A DNA stretch of 38,145 bases from Clostridia bacterium. GTDB lineage: Bacteria > Bacillota > Clostridia > Oscillospirales > Acutalibacteraceae. The stretch is taken from assembly GCA_017436285.1 (NCBI GenBank), contig JAFSDL010000014.1, positions 1 through 38,145 on the forward strand. Reading direction: 5' to 3'. The translations under genes and the position numbers were made by a program. Positions 1-7,337 of this stretch are shown in pieces. Positions within the stretch are counted from its first letter, which is position 1. Each line of letters opens with the position of its first letter. The notes beneath the pieces are model-generated. The model had not been told where the DNA came from and ran no database searches. It worked only from the letters and a program-made list of their open reading frames with translations.

Positions 1-39
1 AAAACTCAAAAAACAGGAAAAATTAATGTTTTATGCTAC

Positions 40-129
40 GAACAAACCTCGCCACTCGACGTACCTTTGTACGCCTTCGGGCAAATCCCGATAAGCCTGA
101 AGCCTTATCGGGACTCGGTTTGTCCGTTC
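40..129. repeat. Imperfect long-hairpin intergenic element (copy 1)
   Basis: The outer arms GAACAAACC (40-48) and GGTTTGT..GTTC (117-129) are inverted relative to each other. Inside are a perfect 10-bp stem (TCCCGATAAG at 86-95 with CTTATCGGGA at 104-113) and the partly palindromic 12-mer GTACCTTTGTAC (61-72). The same 12-mer occurs in inverse orientation in the element after smc (17336-17347). The only open frame here is short and runs through the hairpins, so I read this as a non-coding repeat, not a gene. Confidence 0.55.
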
Positions 130-152
130 TGCATCTTTTTTTCCTATCCCTG

Positions 153-197
153 AAAAGGGGCTGTAAAAAAACTTGTCGTTTTTTTACAGCCCCTTTT
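153..197. terminator. Strong bidirectional intrinsic terminator
   Basis: A perfect 20-bp stem (153-172 with 178-197) has a 5-nt loop and carries GGGGCTGT/ACAGCCCC plus A/T runs. It sits six bases past the stop codon of the LiaF-like gene on the minus strand. It has T-rich tails on both strands, so it could also stop any transcript entering from the left. Confidence 0.9.
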
Positions 198-202
198 TTT
201 AA

Positions 203-886
203 TTACTTAATATAAATACCACCGAAAATGCAGTTGGCGTGAACAAAAATTGTATAAGGATTTTCAGGTGAGTTTTTATGCTCCTTATTATCAACACCGC
301 CAAAAATTGATGTTGAATGAATCTTGACGTTAACTCCCTCAGGAACATAAATATCAATACCGCCAAAAATTGCATTGGCTTTGATTACACAGTCCTGCTC
401 AATAAACGCCCCTCTTAAATCGCAGTCAACTCCACCGAATATTGCGTTAAGCTCTGTTCCGTAAAACATTTCTCCCGAGAAATTAGCAGAAGCTCCTGAA
501 AAGGCTGCCCCTATTTTTTTAGTGTCACCACCATTAATTTTAATGCTTTCCATTACCTTTTCGCTTTTATTACGGAAAATACCGCCAAAAATCATTTTAA
601 GACCAATTGCTACAATAATTACAGGAAGACCTAATTTCCATAGCATTGAGAATTCCAATATATCCTGACAACAGAGAAGAAGAAAAACACCTGCTGCCAG
701 ACCCAAAATATTGCTATATTTATCTTTAGAAGTAAATATCCCTATAAAACAAGGAATTATGATAAAAAGAGTCCACCAGCCCTCAAAGAAAATATCAATA
801 TCTGTAATTTCAAGGGCATTAAGTGCAACAATTACACCAACTGCAACAAGAACAAGTCCCCATATAATGCTTTTAAACTTTTTCAT
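203..886 (-). CDS. LiaF-like cell-envelope stress membrane protein
   Basis: This 227-residue protein has about four hydrophobic segments in its first 105 residues (near 7-26, 37-52, 60-77 and 84-102). A cytoplasmic-type beta-repeat domain follows, in which the motif IFGG recurs four times (AIFGGVDCDL, AIFGGIDIYV, SIFGGVDNK, CIFGGIYIK). This matches the LiaF/YvqF pattern of an N-terminal membrane domain followed by a DUF2154-type domain. LiaF family members restrain the LiaRS two-component system that senses cell-wall antibiotics. No LiaS or LiaR gene is visible nearby, so this is an orphan member and its partner is unknown. The ATG at 886 has an AGGAGG site 7-8 bases upstream. The gene lies about 30 bases after the metallophosphoesterase, so the two are probably co-transcribed, and a strong terminator follows. 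Confidence 0.8.
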   Translation of the reverse strand: MKKFKSIIWGLVLVAVGVIVALNALEITDIDIFFEGWWTLFIIIPCFIGIFTSKDKYSNILGLAAGVFLLLCCQDILEFSMLWKLGLPVIIVAIGLKMIFGGIFRNKSEKVMESIKINGGDTKKIGAAFSGASANFSGEMFYGTELNAIFGGVDCDLRGAFIEQDCVIKANAIFGGIDIYVPEGVNVKIHSTSIFGGVDNKEHKNSPENPYTIFVHANCIFGGIYIK

Positions 887-916
887 TAATATTCCTCCTT
901 TTTAATTTATATATAC

Positions 917-2224
917 TTATTCTTCCTCAACCTGATATTTAACATCTGCAAATTGCATTGTAACCTCTTCACGAGTAAAGCCTTCCAGATCATATCTGTC
1001 GGAATAATAGTTATACTTATCAATTGTAAATGTAGAATCAGGCTTGCAGGTAATCATAGTACAGCCTCTCTGAGAGCCTTCCTTTGAAATACCTATGTAT
1101 GCAAGGTAATCTATACTATAGCCATAGCTGAACTTGATACCTTTATATTCAACTGTTGTGTTGTTGTAGTGGTCGTGACCGTTATGCATAGCCTGAGTTG
1201 AGCCTAACTCAAGCATTTTTTCAAAAAGGTCGTCCTCACCAAAGCCACAGTAAACTCTTCTTCCGCCTTCACCGATTATACCTTCAATATATTTCACTTT
1301 TTCGGTATTTTCAAAATCGTTTTCCTGAAATTCCTTCCAGGCATCGCTCATTTCCACCAATGGAATATGGAAAAATACCTGAGTTTTTACAGCTTCTGCT
1401 TTTTTATCAATTTTCTTATTTTCCTCATTCAATTTCTTGATTTCAGCCTCATACCATTCAACCTGATTTCCGTGAATATTATCATAAGTGCCCTTTATAC
1501 TTGTGAGAATGGTATCATCCACATAAGCCTGAGAATCCATTAAAACTATACCCTGAGTAATAAGTCCGTCTGAGTTTTTCACCTTAATAATGTGATTTCC
1601 GTACCCGTCAACATCCTCAGGACCTGCCTGATACAAGCAATATTTATATTCACTATCCGAATAAAATTCCGAAACCCTTTCCCTGTCAAAATATGAATAA
1701 GGCTCGGAATCGTGGTTACCGAATGTAACATCCCAATAAACACCAAGGCTTTCCATAAGGTTAGCAAATATTTTTGCCCCACTGTAATTATTAAAGGTTC
1801 CTGCCTGAAAAAATACAGGATAAGCAATATCGCCTGAAGCAATAACCAAATCAGGCTTTTCCTTAGTAATCATAGTGGCAACAGCGTTAAGAGCCTTCAT
1901 ATCCTTGCCATAGCTCATCCAACCGCCACCGATATGAATATCTGTAAGGTGCATTACCTTAAAATCACCGTCTGTTGTGAAATACCAATAATCGTTTTCA
2001 TCCTTTTGGGGAACAAGCTGATTTTCAATTTCCACCTTATTGTATTCACTCCCCTTTTTAACAAGAGCTTTAAATACTATAAAGTTAGCAAGTGCAGCTA
2101 TAACTGTAATTGCCACAGCAACACAGACAAATATAAGTAAAATCTTTTTACCTTTTTTACATTTAACTTTAGCTATAAAGCACCACACCTTTCTATTTAC
2201 ATTTTTAGAATAACACAAAAACAT
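917..2224 (-). CDS. Membrane-anchored calcineurin-like metallophosphoesterase
   Basis: A short basic N-terminus (KVKCKKGKK) and one hydrophobic segment (LLIFVCVAVAITVIAALANFIVF) form a signal anchor. The rest would therefore lie outside the membrane. The catalytic domain shows the metallophosphoesterase motifs in order: HLTDIHIGGG, SGDIAYP, FGNHDSE, a later H in HIPLVEM, and NGHDHYN. These supply the two-metal site that hydrolyses phosphate esters; the substrate cannot be read from sequence. The start is uncertain. An open frame runs back to 2548, but that part overlaps the divergent gene and its promoter, so it is unlikely. I give the ATG at 2224. GTG at 2188 is possible. The best Shine-Dalgarno (AAAGGTG) lies just before an ATA codon at 2176. 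The LiaF-like gene follows closely. Confidence 0.82.
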   Translation of the reverse strand: MFLCYSKNVNRKVWCFIAKVKCKKGKKILLIFVCVAVAITVIAALANFIVFKALVKKGSEYNKVEIENQLVPQKDENDYWYFTTDGDFKVMHLTDIHIGGGWMSYGKDMKALNAVATMITKEKPDLVIASGDIAYPVFFQAGTFNNYSGAKIFANLMESLGVYWDVTFGNHDSEPYSYFDRERVSEFYSDSEYKYCLYQAGPEDVDGYGNHIIKVKNSDGLITQGIVLMDSQAYVDDTILTSIKGTYDNIHGNQVEWYEAEIKKLNEENKKIDKKAEAVKTQVFFHIPLVEMSDAWKEFQENDFENTEKVKYIEGIIGEGGRRVYCGFGEDDLFEKMLELGSTQAMHNGHDHYNNTTVEYKGIKFSYGYSIDYLAYIGISKEGSQRGCTMITCKPDSTFTIDKYNYYSDRYDLEGFTREEVTMQFADVKYQVEEE

Positions 2225-2240
2225 AAACTTTTCAATATTA

Positions 2241-2269
2241 TTGCATTTCAGAATATTTATAAGTATAAT
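2241..2269 (+). promoter_or_regulatory. Sigma-A-type promoter of the membrane protein/fucosidase genes
   Basis: TTGCAT (2241-2246) and a perfect TATAAT (2264-2269) are separated by 17 bases. Transcription would begin near 2276, about 30 bases before the ATG at 2307. The divergent metallophosphoesterase starts within about 20 bases, so the two genes share a compact control region. I could not place a convincing promoter for the minus-strand side. Confidence 0.75.
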
Positions 2270-2306
2270 ATAAACGTGATAAACTCTGTGAAAAAGGGTG
2301 AATTTA

Positions 2307-3674
2307 ATGAAAAAAGAAAATACAGTATTAAAAAATGTTGCTACAGTGCTTTTGGGTGCGCTTCTTATGGGTCTTTTATGGCGTGTTCGCGGTGAGCACG
2401 GTTGGGGCTCATCCTGGGGGCTTTTAAATGCAGGCTTTGTTTTCACAATGTTTATCGTTGTTGTAAAGGGCGCTCGCAAAAAGCTTGATATCGGTTGGCT
2501 TTCACTTACCGCATTAATGTTTATGCTCACAACGCCCGGTTGGGGCACACTTTTAAATCAGATTACCGGTGTTATTTATTCCGAGGAATCCTGGTTTACA
2601 GGTGTTGGCGAAGCAGTTTATACATCTATCGGCTCTGCAATTTTCTTAATGCTTTGCCTTGGCTTCGGTCTTGCTTCTCTTTTCGGTATTATGCTTGGCA
2701 GAGGCTTCAGCGAAAAGCAATGGAAAATTAAAGACTTTGTCATTCTTCTTGCAGTCTTCTACATAACAGATTTAATTGCAAGTGCAATTATTTCTCCCTT
2801 TATTTTAAATGCAGTTCAGCCTGAAGCTACAGAGCTTTTTGAAAAGGGTCTTGAAATGCAAGGTATTGATGGCTCTGCATATCAGGTATATATGGAGCAT
2901 TTCAAGGATGTTTCATGGGCTAAGAAAATTGATGGTGGCAGAAATTATTTTCAATCTGCAGAGGTAATCACCTCAACCATCAAGGCAATTGCTTCTCTTT
3001 TGACTGTTCGTTTCATTATTAAAGACAAGGTTTCTGCAAAAACAGGTGCAGTTGTTTGCTCTGCCTTTGCAATTGGTATTACCCTTGCCGACCTTTTCTT
3101 CTATTTCGGCAATGGTGGCTACCATATGCTCAAAGACTCCTATCTCCCTGAAAGCTTCTATGCATGGGGATGCTGGGAATATTTCACAGGCTTTATCGCA
3201 GGTGGTATAATCACTGCCTTCATTTTAAAGCTCAAGGCAGGCGCAGATGTTCCCGAGTTTGCTTTCTCGAAGGTTAAAGAAAAGCCCAAAGCAATTCTCA
3301 CCTTCATTCTCGGCACACTCTTTATGATTGGGGTTAATATCGTTAGACCTGTTCTTGTAAGATTTGAGGATTCAGATTTTATTATTATTGCAACTGTAAT
3401 TGCAGTAATATATGCAATTATTATGGTTGTCGCTATTACAAAGGGCTATGGCTTTAATGCTTCAAAAATCAAAATCGAAAAATATTATGCATTCCTTTTA
3501 CTTTTCTTTGTTACATATATAGAAATTATATATCTTCTTATCGGCACACCTGATTGCATTCACCTCTTCGCAAACGGTGGCTTCCAGCATACAATGGCAA
3601 TCCTTTCTGCCGCTATTATAATGGCTTGGATAATATTCAACAGCAAAAAGCTTTTACATTCCAAAGGTGAATAA
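2307..3674 (+). CDS. Polytopic membrane protein, family not recognised
   Basis: This 455-residue protein has roughly 11-12 hydrophobic segments (near 10-24, 38-54, 61-75, 103-130, 143-167, 222-236, 246-268, 291-309, 327-350, 358-378, 393-412 and 429-445). A polar loop of about 50 residues lies near 170-220. A distinctive motif, RVRGEHGWGSSWG, follows the first segment. I chose the ATG at 2307 over the in-frame GTG at 2298 because AGGGTG (2295-2300) lies six bases before that ATG. The stop is one base before the alpha-fucosidase start, so the genes are translationally close. That context suggests handling or uptake of a fucosylated glycan, but I see no transporter-family signature and do not assign a function. 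Confidence 0.85.
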   Translation: MKKENTVLKNVATVLLGALLMGLLWRVRGEHGWGSSWGLLNAGFVFTMFIVVVKGARKKLDIGWLSLTALMFMLTTPGWGTLLNQITGVIYSEESWFTGVGEAVYTSIGSAIFLMLCLGFGLASLFGIMLGRGFSEKQWKIKDFVILLAVFYITDLIASAIISPFILNAVQPEATELFEKGLEMQGIDGSAYQVYMEHFKDVSWAKKIDGGRNYFQSAEVITSTIKAIASLLTVRFIIKDKVSAKTGAVVCSAFAIGITLADLFFYFGNGGYHMLKDSYLPESFYAWGCWEYFTGFIAGGIITAFILKLKAGADVPEFAFSKVKEKPKAILTFILGTLFMIGVNIVRPVLVRFEDSDFIIIATVIAVIYAIIMVVAITKGYGFNASKIKIEKYYAFLLLFFVTYIEIIYLLIGTPDCIHLFANGGFQHTMAILSAAIIMAWIIFNSKKLLHSKGE

Positions 3675-3675
3675 A

Positions 3676-5022
3676 ATGGATTTCAAAGAGTTTTTAAAAA
3701 ACGCAGCACATGTAGTACCCAGCGAAAATCAATTAAGACATTTAAGGGAAACGCCCTTTTATGCGTTTATACATTTCTGCCCTAATACATACACAAATCT
3801 TGAATGGGGTGACGGAACCGAAGATCCTGCAATATTCAATCCCACAGAGCTTGACTGCGACCAATGGGCAAGAGCCGTTAAGGATGCAGGAATGAAGGGC
3901 ATTGTGCTTACTGCAAAGCATCACGACGGCTTCTGCCTTTGGCAAACAAAATATACCGAGCATTCAATGAAAAACAGCCCGTATAAAAACGGCAAGGGAG
4001 ATATTGTTAAGGAATGTGCCGAGGCTTGTAAAAAGCATGGTCTTAAATTTGGTTTTTACCTTTCCCCCTGGGACAGAAACTCAAAATATTACGGCACAGA
4101 TGAATATAATACATATTATAAAAATCAGTTAACCGAGCTTTTAACAAATTATGGCGAAATATTTTATGTCTGGTTTGATGGTGCTTGCGGCGAGGGACCA
4201 AATGGCAAAAAGCAGGTTTATGATTTTGAGGGCTATGTTGAGCTTGTTAAAAAATATCAGCCCAACGCCTGTATTTTTCACGACACCGGAACTATTCGCT
4301 GGTGTGGTAACGAAGCAGGAATGGCCCCCTTTGCCCAATGGGCAGTTGTTCCTAAAGAGCTTTGCCCTATGAACCCACCACAGACTGAGGGCGCATTAAT
4401 AGATGGTAGTCTTGAATTTTTATATAACACCGATATTACAATCGGTTCGCTTCAGAACATTATGTATTCAAAGGGTCTTGTTTTTGCTCCTGCAGAAACA
4501 GATATGTCTATAAGACCCGGCTGGTTCTACCACGAAAACGAAGAGCCTCATTCACTTGAAAGGCTTTTCACAACATACCTTAACACAGTTGGTAATAACT
4601 CAACATTCCACCTTAATATTCCCCCTATGCCCAACGGTAAATTTGATCCGAGAGATTTAAATAGATTAGGGGAATTAGGTAATCTTATAAGAACGGAATT
4701 TAAAACTAATCTTGCAGAATGTGTAGACTTTGAGATTCTTGAGGGTTATGGTGAAACACAACCCGAATACATTATAAAGCTCAACAAAAAAGAAAAAGTC
4801 AATTATGTTGAAATCGCAGAAAGAATCAGCGAGGGGCAACGAATTGAAAGCTTTTCAATTCGCACGAAAAACAAAGATAACGCTTGGGACACTCAAAAAA
4901 GATGCACTACTGTGGGTAGCAGAAAAATAGTGAAAATTGATGAAACAGTAACCGATGAAATCAAAATCACAATCACCTCGTCAAGAGATGTTCCTGATAT
5001 TGAATGGATTAAGGTTTATTAA
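3676..5022 (+). CDS. Alpha-L-fucosidase, glycoside hydrolase family 29
   Basis: The 448-residue enzyme should release terminal alpha-L-fucose from glycans by a retaining mechanism. The GH29 landmarks are clear: FIHFCPNTYTNLEWGDG near the start, TAKHHDGFCLW (His82, His83), GFYLSPWD, and YVWFDGACGEG. Asp168 of the last motif is the expected catalytic nucleophile. A beta-rich tail of about 90 residues follows the catalytic domain. No signal peptide is present, so the enzyme is probably cytoplasmic and acts on imported oligosaccharides. The start is ATG 3676, seven bases after an AAAGGTG that overlaps the end of the upstream gene; the in-frame GTG at 3667 lies inside that ribosome site. Length is typical of compact GH29 members. 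Confidence 0.95.
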   Translation: MDFKEFLKNAAHVVPSENQLRHLRETPFYAFIHFCPNTYTNLEWGDGTEDPAIFNPTELDCDQWARAVKDAGMKGIVLTAKHHDGFCLWQTKYTEHSMKNSPYKNGKGDIVKECAEACKKHGLKFGFYLSPWDRNSKYYGTDEYNTYYKNQLTELLTNYGEIFYVWFDGACGEGPNGKKQVYDFEGYVELVKKYQPNACIFHDTGTIRWCGNEAGMAPFAQWAVVPKELCPMNPPQTEGALIDGSLEFLYNTDITIGSLQNIMYSKGLVFAPAETDMSIRPGWFYHENEEPHSLERLFTTYLNTVGNNSTFHLNIPPMPNGKFDPRDLNRLGELGNLIRTEFKTNLAECVDFEILEGYGETQPEYIIKLNKKEKVNYVEIAERISEGQRIESFSIRTKNKDNAWDTQKRCTTVGSRKIVKIDETVTDEIKITITSSRDVPDIEWIKVY

Positions 5023-5042
5023 GCTATAATTGGCTTTTTATA

Positions 5043-5070
5043 TTGACATACATATTAAAAATGTTAAAAT
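5043..5070 (+). promoter_or_regulatory. Promoter of the fucose-isomerase-like gene
   Basis: A perfect TTGACA (5043-5048) and TAAAAT (5065-5070) are separated by 16 bases, ahead of an AAGGAAGG ribosome site and the ATG at 5106. The gene can therefore be transcribed on its own as well as by read-through from the fucosidase, after which no strong terminator is visible. Confidence 0.75.
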
Positions 5071-5105
5071 AGTTTTATTATTTATATTTAAGGAAGGTAA
5101 TTATT

Positions 5106-6572
5106 ATGATAAATATGCCTCAGGTTAAATTGGGTATTGTTGCGGTTTCCCGTGACTGCTTCCCTATGACTCTTTCCGAGGGCAGACGCTCTGCAATTGT
5201 GAAGGAATATGCAAAATACGGCGAAATTTACGAATGCCCTGTTTGCATCGAAAATGAAAATGATATGCTCAAGGCTTGCGAGGATGTTAAAAATGCAGGC
5301 TGTAATGCTCTTGTTATCTATCTCGGTAACTTCGGTCCCGAATCTGCAGAAACTCTTCTTGCAAGGCATTTTGGCGGTCCTGTTATGTACTGCGCAGCTG
5401 CTGAGGAAAGTCAGAATGACCTTCTTGACGGCAGAGGCGATGCTTACTGTGGTGTGCTTAACTTAAGCTACAACCTTAAATTAAGAAACATTAAAGCATA
5501 CATACCCGAATATCCCGTTGGCGATGCAGCTGACTGTGCTAAGATGATTAATGATTTTGTTCCCGTTGCAAGAGCAATTCTTGCTCTCAAAAACCTTAAA
5601 ATCATTTCCTTTGGTCCTCGTCCTCAGGATTTCCTTGCTTGTAACGCTCCCATTAAATGCCTTCACGATTTAGGAGTTGAAATTGAAGAGAACAGCGAGC
5701 TTGACCTTTTTGCATCATTTAATGCACATGCAGGTGATGAAAGAATCCCCGCAGTTGTTAAGGATATGGAAAATGAGCTTGGTGCAGGTAACAAAAAACC
5801 TGAAATCCTTGAAAAGCTTGCTCAGTATGAGCTCACTCTTCTTGACTGGGTCGAGGCTCACAAGGGCTCAAGAGAATATGTTGCAATTGCAGGTAAATGC
5901 TGGCCCGCATTCCAGACAGAGTTTAAATTCGTTCCCTGCTACGTAAACAGCAGACTCGCTTCACGGGGTATCCCTGTTTCCTGCGAGGTTGATATTTACG
6001 GTGTTCTTTCCGAATATATCGGTGCTTGCGTAAGCAACGATGCAGTTACTCTTCTGGATATTAACAACTCCGTTCCCCGCGATATGTACGATGCAGAAAT
6101 TGCAGGTAAAACACCTTATGGCTTCACAGATACATTTATGGGCTTCCATTGTGGCAACACCCCCTCCTGCAAGCTTTCATTCTGCGAAATGAAATATCAG
6201 AAGATTATGGCAAGAGCACTTCCCAAGGAATACACAAACGGTACTCTCGAGGGCGACATTGTTCCCGGTGATATTACATTCTTCCGTTTGCAGTCCACTG
6301 CAGGCAGTGAGCTTCGCGCATATATTGCTCAGGGTGAGGTTCTTCCCGTTGCAACCCGTTCATTCGGTGGTATCGGTGTATTTGCAATTCCCGAAATGGG
6401 CAGATTCTATCGTCATGTTCTTATTGAGGGCAACTTCCCCCATCACGGTGCAGTTGCTTTCGGTCATCACGGTAAAGCACTCTTCGAGGTATTCAAATAT
6501 CTTGGTGTTGAAAACATTGGCTACAACCAGCCTAAATCTCTCCCCTACAAAACAGAAAACCCCTTTGCATAA
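5106..6572 (+). CDS. L-fucose/L-arabinose isomerase-like protein (COG2407 type)
   Basis: This 488-residue protein has the layout of the FucI/AraA-like ketol isomerases. The N-terminal part is Rossmann-like (KLGIVAVSRDCFPMTLSEGRR), with GCNALVIYLGNFGPE and a central section with FGPRPQDFLACNAPI. The C-terminal domain is glycine- and histidine-rich (HCGNTPSCKLSF, EGNFPHHGAVAFGHHG). Members interconvert aldose and ketose sugars. Its place directly after the fucosidase makes fucose or a related deoxysugar the likely substrate, though COG2407 members are diverse. AAGGAAGG precedes the ATG at a good distance. A terminator shared with the convergent operon follows immediately. No fuculose kinase or aldolase is in the window, so the rest of the pathway lies elsewhere. 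Confidence 0.85.
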   Translation: MINMPQVKLGIVAVSRDCFPMTLSEGRRSAIVKEYAKYGEIYECPVCIENENDMLKACEDVKNAGCNALVIYLGNFGPESAETLLARHFGGPVMYCAAAEESQNDLLDGRGDAYCGVLNLSYNLKLRNIKAYIPEYPVGDAADCAKMINDFVPVARAILALKNLKIISFGPRPQDFLACNAPIKCLHDLGVEIEENSELDLFASFNAHAGDERIPAVVKDMENELGAGNKKPEILEKLAQYELTLLDWVEAHKGSREYVAIAGKCWPAFQTEFKFVPCYVNSRLASRGIPVSCEVDIYGVLSEYIGACVSNDAVTLLDINNSVPRDMYDAEIAGKTPYGFTDTFMGFHCGNTPSCKLSFCEMKYQKIMARALPKEYTNGTLEGDIVPGDITFFRLQSTAGSELRAYIAQGEVLPVATRSFGGIGVFAIPEMGRFYRHVLIEGNFPHHGAVAFGHHGKALFEVFKYLGVENIGYNQPKSLPYKTENPFA

Positions 6573-6584
6573 GGGTAAAGAAAA

Positions 6585-6620
6585 CCCCTTGAGTTTTTAA
6601 AACTCAAGGGGAATTTTTTT
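6585..6620. terminator. Bidirectional terminator between convergent operons
   Basis: The stem CCCCTTGAGTT (6585-6595) pairs with AACTCAAGGGG (6601-6611) and is followed by seven T residues (6614-6620) on the plus strand. On the minus strand a T-rich run also follows. It lies just past the isomerase stop and overlaps the stop of the convergent His-rich gene. Confidence 0.9.
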
Positions 6621-7326
6621 ATTCTACATACACATTTCCGGGTTCATCCATAATAGACATTTGAGCATATCTGATACCGGAAAGGCTTTTGGTTGAGTCA
6701 GGTCCTACAATTCCCTTCACATCAACCCATGTGCCATCCTCGGGAATTTCAACATCCTCATCGAAAATGACCTCAATAGGAATCATATCAGCGGGCAAGG
6801 AATCATCCTCATCGTGCTCGTGGTCGTGGCTATGCTCCTGACCATCGTGAGAATGCTGTCTGTAAACCCAATACTGAATTGCGCCACCTGAAAACTCTCT
6901 TTCGATAAACATACCCTGAAGATGAATTTCTGCACCACCAAAAGCGGCATAAGCCTCTTCATCAGCAGTTTGGTAGGACTCATCAAGAGTGGTAATCCAA
7001 TAATAAAAGGTATCATCGGTAACATTAATTTTAACCTGACTCTTATCATCGTGTGAGCCACCGTCTTTTTCGATTTTTTCAAGCTCTGATTTTACAGCAT
7101 CTCTTTCTTCAAAGAAAGCCTGTTCTATCTGCTCGAAGCGTTCATTTTCGAGCTTTGTATTGTACCAGCCTGCAACTATAACAGCAACAACACCCACTGC
7201 AAACACAGCAAGAATACAAAGATTGATTATGGTAACCTTCTTTCTGAAAGCCGCGTCTGCATAATCTTTTCTGCTCATACCCTCAGGAATAATTTCTTCC
7301 TTGGGTATTTTTTTCTTTTTAGCCAT
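6619..7326 (-). CDS. Membrane-anchored His-rich protein of unknown function
   Basis: The 235-residue protein has a lysine-rich cytoplasmic start, one membrane segment (about 31-53), a short acidic coiled-coil-like stretch (about 57-88) and an outer domain. The outer domain holds GAEIHLQGMFIEREF and DGTWVDVKGIVG, separated by a loop dense in His and Asp/Glu (HSHDGQEHSHDHEHDEDD, residues 158-175). The two strand-rich blocks weakly recall the C-terminal domain of the YcgQ/TIGR03943 proteins; I offer that only as a lead. The His/Asp loop suggests binding of zinc or another metal. It is the last gene of the glycosidase operon, 11 bases after the GH4 gene. Whether it belongs functionally to that operon is unclear. 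Confidence 0.8.
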   Translation of the reverse strand: MAKKKKIPKEEIIPEGMSRKDYADAAFRKKVTIINLCILAVFAVGVVAVIVAGWYNTKLENERFEQIEQAFFEERDAVKSELEKIEKDGGSHDDKSQVKINVTDDTFYYWITTLDESYQTADEEAYAAFGGAEIHLQGMFIEREFSGGAIQYWVYRQHSHDGQEHSHDHEHDEDDSLPADMIPIEVIFDEDVEIPEDGTWVDVKGIVGPDSTKSLSGIRYAQMSIMDEPGNVYVE

Positions 7327-7337
7327 ATTATTTCACC

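Noticed and set aside
2225-2548. N-terminal extension of the metallophosphoesterase frame
   Set aside because: It would overlap the divergent promoter and the start of the membrane-protein gene; the signal anchor already gives a natural N-terminus near 2224-2176.
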